A DNA stretch of 64,000 nucleotides from Ceratobasidium sp. AG-K (Eukaryota; Basidiomycota; Agaricomycetes; Cantharellales; Ceratobasidiaceae): NCBI GenBank assembly GCA_037039685.1, contig JAWNGF010000002.1:6014001-6078000 (forward strand), in the 5' to 3' direction. A program made the position numbers and the translations under genes. Positions 58,622-64,000 of the stretch are shown piece after piece (the first letter of the stretch is position 1; every line of letters starts with the position of its first letter). The notes beneath the pieces are model-generated. The model was not told the origin of the DNA, made no database searches, and saw nothing but the letters and a program-made list of their open reading frames with translations.

Positions 58622-58924
58622 TTGCTTGATGCACGGGTAAAATGATAGGATTGTTGAACTCATATGATTGGAAGTCTTCTAGTTTGCGAGGATGTAATGT
58701 ATGCCATAGAGGCGCATTTTGGCTCATAACATGGCAGCGCTTGCAGGGATGCCAATAGTGCGAGCATCACATGTGTAGTCAAAGTGAGCGCCCCAGAACC
58801 AACCTCACAAGTGCAGCAAGGCCGCGTTTGGAGCCGATGAGAATTTATCCTGATATTTAAGCTTCAGGGTGATACACTCTGCAACGCATCGGATATGAAT
58901 TGTTGGTATCACATGTGGTTTCAA

Positions 58925-59207
58925 GTGCGGGACTGGCTTCTATACATTTTTGACTTGCTTGATCTGGTTCCGCGTCTGGAGACTATTAGCCTGTACGGCT
59001 TCCGGGTTCAATTAGGCTACATCTGCCAACCCCTTGGCGAATACCAAGTCTCCTCCCAATTTTCGACTAGCCAAGTTGTACCTGGCAAATTCCACCGTTG
59101 ACCCAAAAGTAATTGAATGGGTTAATGATAGATACCCGGCCACGAAAATTATGGTTGATAATCGAACGCTATGTACCGAGGTCCTGGAGGACAACAATGA
59201 TACATGA
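58925..59207 (+). pseudogene. C-terminal fragment of a duplicated F-box gene
   Basis: About 300 bases after the intact F-box gene. DWLLYIFDLLDLVPRLETIS and LYGFRVQLGY match its FLYLFDLLEIVPNLRILS and LSGFNLRRGY. After a frame change near 59070, LAKLYLANSTVDPKVIEWVN and DRYPATKIMVDN match LTRLYLAMSD and INSRYPVTEVHVD. TGA at 59205-59207. The rest of the copy is missing, so this is the tail of a broken tandem duplicate. Confidence 0.8.
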
Positions 59208-59755
59208 GCGCACGTGAACAAGGAGGGATGGCGGGGGGAGGAATTGACAAAGAAATATACCGCCGTGACATATGCTATTCGGGCGCGTTTCCCTGGAGAG
59301 AGTGAGAACTTTAATTGCTGATGGAAACGATGGGATACACTTAATATTTATACCGCCACTGAGATTGTATGTCTATCGATATTTTATGCGATCCAAGCCC
59401 ATGACAGCCGCCTTCGGGTTCGAGGTTAGTTTGCCACTGTACCGGGTTTGTCAATGATGAGTAGATTCGATAGTATATTTCCGACCAACTCAGTTGACGT
59501 GAATGATTTTAATGATGTAGTTAAAGTATTCCCAGTCTCGGAATGAACGACGACCTCAGTAACGTGAGATAGCCGCACGTGCATCGAATTTCAATTATTG
59601 ACCATCTCACGTGCGACCAAAATCGGTGCTGGAAATAAACTTTGGCAGCACCACCGATAGCCATCCACGCAATCCGACTTGGTAAATTGTATCTGAGTTA
59701 TTCCAGCTTAGCATCTGGTTTTCAAAGAAATTTGACATTAGCCAAATTCTCCTTT
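59208..59755. other. Intergenic spacer before PUS1
   Basis: 548 bases without a gene. TCACGTG (about 59609) contains a CACGTG E-box palindrome upstream of the PUS1 start; whether it acts is unknown. Confidence 0.35.
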
Positions 59756-62047
59756 ATGAAGCGAGAATCGTCGCACGAGCCGGCTGTTGAGCCCATTAGC
59801 TCTGATAAAAGGCCAAAGCTAGATACACAACCTTTTGCAACGGAATCTGCATGCGATAAACCTCTGGAATCTGCTCGGGGTGCTGGGCCCCAAAGCACGG
59901 GCTCGCCTAAGCCCGTGGAAATCGAAAAAACCGGTCCTTCTATCGAGCTCGATGCACCCGCTCCCTCAACAAACCACGATAGTCCAGCCGCAAGGGTTTG
60001 AGACGAACCCTGGGTCTTCAACCTCAACTGGCAAAAATAAGTCCCGAGGACGGGGACGAGGGCGCGGCCGGGACCAACGAGCTCGCACGGACCGAAACGC
60101 CGAGAAAGCAGGAAGGAAGCGAGAGTGGGCGAGTCGGGGGACTCGTGAGGACGGGCAGGCGAATGAAGCTGAAGACGGGCAGGAACGGGGTCCAAGGTTA
60201 CCAAAAAAGAAGGTCGCTATATTAATTGGGTTTTGCGGAACAGGTGAGTTATCCGGACTCTGTTCAATTGGGGAGAACTAAGAACAACATTCTGTTACCA
60301 CAAGGATATAATGGTATGCAAATGTGATTGCATTCTTCCGCTTGCCTTATTCTTGCTGGTAGACGGTCGGCTCATTGCTCCTCTGAATCTAGACAACGAG
60401 AGGCACATACGAACACCATCGAAAACACTCTATTTGATGCGCTAGTTAAGGCTGGGGCGGTTAGTAAAGATAATTCAGATGACCCAGTCAAGGTAGGGAC
60501 CTTTTTTTCCTCGATGCCCTTGAGCTGAATTGCCGTTTAGGTGAACCTTCAGCGCGCCGCACGAACGGATGCAGGAGTCCATGCTGCGGGAAATCTCGTT
60601 AGTCTCAAAATGATTACTGAGCCGCCAGATACTCCTGATCTCGTGGCTCGCTTGAACGAGTTGCTGCCGCCGGAGATACGAGTCTGGAAGTATGTGCGAG
60701 CCACAAATACCTTTAACTCTAGGTACGTGCGTACCGTGCTTCATACTCGGTCGGGTGATTAATGGCTTGTTGCAGAACGTATGTCTGATCCCGTATCCCA
60801 AAAGCATAATTTAAATCTAGGAGGCAGAGCTTGCGACAGTCGCGTGTACGAATACATGTTCCCATCGCACGCACTATTGCCCCCTCGACCCGGAACCCCG
60901 ATGGAGCTACACACCAAGCCAACAAACCCCTCCGAATCTAGTGTCGGACCAGATTGGACTTATTGGGAGAAACCTAATGCATCCGAGTTGGGAACAATGA
61001 GGGCTTGGCGTATTGGCCGTGGACAGTTTGAAGGGCTAAGGGAGAGTGCGAAGGTGTACGAAGGTCGGTGATTTGAAAGGCATAGCTGATAGTGGACTGA
61101 CCGGGTGAGGTTAGGAACGCACCACTTTCACAACTTTACCGTGGGGCTGGAGCACTCTGATCCAAGTGGACTGCGTTATATGCTCAATATCGACGTGAGT
61201 GGTCTACTTGTGATTCTTTTGTATATACTCCAACTAACTTTACATTAAACATAGGTTAGAGAACCTTATGTTATTGACAACGTAGAGTGGATATCTATAA
61301 TGTATCATGGACAAAGCTTTATGCTTCACCAGGTATGCATTTTCCATTCGCAAGAAACACTGCTGACCTCGTAGTCTAGATTGTATGTGCGCCTGACCCT
61401 TTCTTCCGCCAAATTACTAACGTAAATCCAGCGAAAAATGACTACCCTCCTTATCTTCGCCTCGCGCACAGGGACACCTGCTACATCGCTCATTCCACAA
61501 ACGTTCGCTTCGTCCAAGTTGATTATCCCCAAAGCGCCTTCTCTTGGACTTCTCCTACAGGAGCCTCGGTTTGGGACGTACAACAAACACATAGCGGATG
61601 AGAACGAGCTTGCGACTGGACGTGGTGATTTAGACCGTCTACGCGAGCCTATTGACTGGGACCCCCTTCGCGAAACGATAGACGAGTTCAAGAAGACATT
61701 CATCTATAGTCGGATTAGGGCCGAGGAGGCAAAGCACGGAGTGTAAGCGCAAGGGTTATTGCAAATATCTGTACCTCAAAACTGACTGGTTCCATGGAAA
61801 TAGATTCGCTGCTTGGCTCAAGTTTATTGATGAATACGACGGACCGGAATTCAAATATCTCAACCCTCGGGGCGAGATCCCGGCGGAGGCTGTTGTCCAT
61901 CGCGGGAAACGCAAACGTGGGGCGACTGATAAGTTCAGAGAGTACCTGTGGAAGAATCCAGCTGGAAAGGGGGTGGCAGGGGCGGAGAGTAGTGACGACG
62001 AATCTGAGGAGGAAGGAAATAAACCGAGCGCAGAAATGGAAGGGTAA
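59756..62047 (+). CDS. PUS1: tRNA pseudouridine synthase, Pus1/TruA family
   Basis: Converts uridine to pseudouridine in tRNAs (and some other RNAs) in the nucleus and mitochondria. ATG 59756 starts a disordered Ser/Pro tail ([20 protein letters not shown]), joined, probably by a 49-base intron near 59935-59983, to a basic region ([20 protein letters not shown]). The catalytic core begins [20 protein letters not shown]. The exon at 60541 carries [14 protein letters not shown] with the catalytic Asp, then [15 protein letters not shown] and NTFNSR. Later: [55 protein letters not shown] and [12 protein letters not shown], stop at TAA 62045-62047. Best match to family spacing requires two 3-base exons, AAC at 60776-60778 and ATT at 61380-61382. 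The core assignment is firm; the N-terminal splice is not. Confidence 0.9.
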
Positions 62048-63665
62048 ATCGTGTAGTCACCTAAGACCTGAATTAGAGAATAAATAAAAATGGATTTGCC
62101 AATGGAAAGTTGTGGGTGGCTCATGGGGTAGCCGATATACCTTGGCACAGAGACCTAGGAGCCGAAATGCAACCCGCCCTTGAACAGCACCAACCACATC
62201 GCGCCATGAAAGTATAGATGGAGATAATCATCTCGCAATATTTGTGTGATATATCAACGTGTTTGGCTCTGCGAAAGGTCTTGGCCGGCCTGGAAAGTGG
62301 TGTCCGGGGACAAAACAGGACTTCGATAGCACGATGGGCATGCAGCCAAATTGCTCTCTATGTTCATACACGCCTCCAATACCGTGGTTACAGGATAATT
62401 TTCCCAACAATTTACTCGAATCTATTATTGCGATCGCTAATACGGTTGAAGCAGCTAGGTGGCTATATGAATTTGCACTCATTTGATGTTAGCCACAAGT
62501 CGAAACAGGAGCAGAAGTCACGTACAACATCCAAGGAAGCATTCCAATGATCACCATGATCACCTCTCAAGAGCGCCGTATGAGCTAGACGTGGACTTGA
62601 ATGCGCTAAGTTTGGTTACTCTCGAAAGATTGACTAAATTACCTGTGGATGACTTGTTGCTGCTATGAGATGAGCTGTCACAACGCCCCAGGTCTGGATA
62701 CCAAAACCGTTGAAATTTAATCGCCTGCAGACCACTTTGATGATAGGGAGGGCAAAGTCTGCATCAGCGTTACCAGTTGTGCTCGTGCTGACGATACGCA
62801 ATCAAATCGTTTTACTACCCCTCACCTGAACGGTTCTCTACCCTCCGTTGCGCCCCATCCAACTCCAGCCGTTGGGGTGTGTCGTCTAACAGGAATCGAC
62901 TACGGTGTGCTTATTAAAGGCCTGTTGGATTATCTCTCTCACTTATTAATTCTGCTTACCTTCCATAGCTCGTATGCCCGAATGTCCAAGCCCCAAGGGG
63001 CAAGCATAGCGCTACGCTGCTTCTAGGGTCCCTTTCGGGCTACACCTAGTCATTCTATTATATAATTTATATCCGCCATTACTTCTCGAACCGACGGGCC
63101 ACATAGCATCCCCTTATATTGCTGCCTCGACGGGTCAGTAAACCTCTCGAATTTGGCTCTGCCTACGGAGGACGATTCCCCTGGTTCCCACCCTAGTCCT
63201 CGCCGCTTATATCAGTGGTGGCTCGACTCATACTGGACATAGTCGGGCTGTTGGGCCCCGCGTCTAGTTCCTCCCGCGGGGTTACTATTCTCTTATCTAG
63301 TCGATGACGCCTTCGCGGCCTTTAGACCCCGTTGGTTTGTGCCCTTTAGTCAGATTCATCGTTGCATGACTGATTAAATGCCTCACCGTCCATTTTTGGA
63401 AAATTACACCGTGAAAAAGTCCTAACCAAACTGAAGCTTGGTCAGGAACAAATGAGTTCCTGCCACCACCCACTTACGCGTCTCAATCAACAAACCTTCG
63501 TCGGCCATCCGTCCCCAGAGGTTTCAATAATCCGAGGCAGAGGACATTCACGAGGCATTGCTGAACAACACGCCATGCCTTGGATCCGAGTTATCTCATA
63601 TAACACTGCGCGGTGTGCACCACAGATGTGCAATGCACAGATCTCTTGACGCTCGGCATACTACA
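62048..63665. other. Intergenic region, possible transposon remnant
   Basis: 1.6 kb with only short frames. From about 62923 (TGTTGGATTATCTCTCTC) to about 63300 the sequence is unusually GC-rich for a spacer, with CT-rich runs and TATAT stretches, resembling a solo long terminal repeat. I could not define its right end or a target-site duplication, so this stays a suggestion. Confidence 0.3.
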
Positions 63666-64000
63666 ATGAACACCCCAATTTCTGTCGAGCTCACCCCAGC
63701 GCCTACTCTGGTGGTCGATTCCGCCCATGATAAAAAGCCTGAATTCTCGAAGGCTGAAGACCCGGAACTTGCAAACGCCAAGGCTCTCCGAAAATACGCT
63801 CTCCTCGCAGTATTTTGTCTTGGTCAATTCCTTGACACACTCAATAATTCGGCTATATTTCCAGCAATCCCCGCAATCTCACACAAAGTAGGGCTCACCG
63901 AAGGCGAGACCGTCTGGCTTTTTGCTGCGTACCAGGCCACCTTTGCGTCTTTCTTACTTATCGTACGTATTCACCAGACTCCGTCCCAGTTATATGCTAA
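63666..64000 (+). CDS. Major facilitator transporter, 5' end
   Basis: Membrane carrier driven by a proton gradient, likely in the plasma membrane. ATG 63666 begins MNTPISVELTPAPTLVVD, a charged cytosolic tail, then the first membrane helix YALLAVFCLGQFLDTLNNSA and IFPAIPAI, then GLTEGETVWLFAAYQATFAS, the start of helix two. Helix 1 with its conserved Asp/Asn and the following LTEGETxWLxxAY resemble 14-helix (DHA2-like) drug/toxicant exporters. Exon 1 ends at 63962 at a GTACGT donor; the window ends inside the intron. The gene is partial, and the substrate cannot be told from this piece. Confidence 0.75.
   Translation, partial: MNTPISVELTPAPTLVVDSAHDKKPEFSKAEDPELANAKALRKYALLAVFCLGQFLDTLNNSAIFPAIPAISHKVGLTEGETVWLFAAYQATFASFLLIVRIHQTPSQLYA

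Noticed and set aside
62923..63330. Solo long terminal repeat
   Set aside because: Starts with TG and has an LTR-like texture, but I could not find a matching CA end, target duplication or second copy, so it is only mentioned as a possibility.

Overview
The window looks like nuclear DNA of a filamentous basidiomycete. Genes are packed with many short introns (about 48-60 bases, GT..AG, a few GC..AG). Gene content fits Agaricomycetes: a heme-thiolate peroxidase, a linoleate dioxygenase/P450 fusion, tandem-kinase hybrid histidine kinases, large F-box families and a cellulose-binding AA9 monooxygenase. A Rhizoctonia/Ceratobasidiaceae-type genome is my best guess from remembered family style; it is an inference, not a database result.

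Layout. 1-865 (minus): 5' part of a chloroperoxidase-family gene, divergent from a complete psi-factor-producing oxygenase (1306-5808, plus). 6320-7902 (minus): F-box-like protein with an N-terminal frame break. 8286-31135 (minus): three head-to-tail copies, about 7.8-8.0 kb apart, of a very large dual hybrid histidine kinase. Each has PAS-PAS-GAF-like-HisKA-HATPase-REC followed by PAS-HisKA-HATPase-REC. The copy at 8286-15280 reads open through the splice sites I checked; the other two carry frame breaks. 32450-33500 (minus) is a decayed relative of the F-box gene at 45063. 33839-34660 (minus) is a small secreted protein. 35278-39584 (plus) holds two disordered, basic proteins of unknown role plus a possible small upstream ORF.

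40113-59207 (plus) is an F-box cluster: seven full-length or nearly full-length loci of two subfamilies and a C-terminal fragment. Only 56999-58621 is uninterrupted; the others carry one or more frameshifts or stops. It is interrupted by an intact AA9 lytic polysaccharide monooxygenase with a C-terminal CBM1 (53777-55094) and by a nest of short inverted-repeat elements (55802-56591). 59756-62047 is a PUS1-type tRNA pseudouridine synthase whose best model contains two 3-base exons. At the right edge a major-facilitator transporter begins (63666 onward).

Together the window mixes steady core genes (PUS1, oxygenase, AA9) with two families multiplying by tandem duplication and decaying: signalling kinases and F-box receptors. 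The most notable items are the triplicated dual-kinase array, the C-to-T-biased divergence between its two youngest copies, and the tiny exons of PUS1. I found no wholly new system that I can defend.
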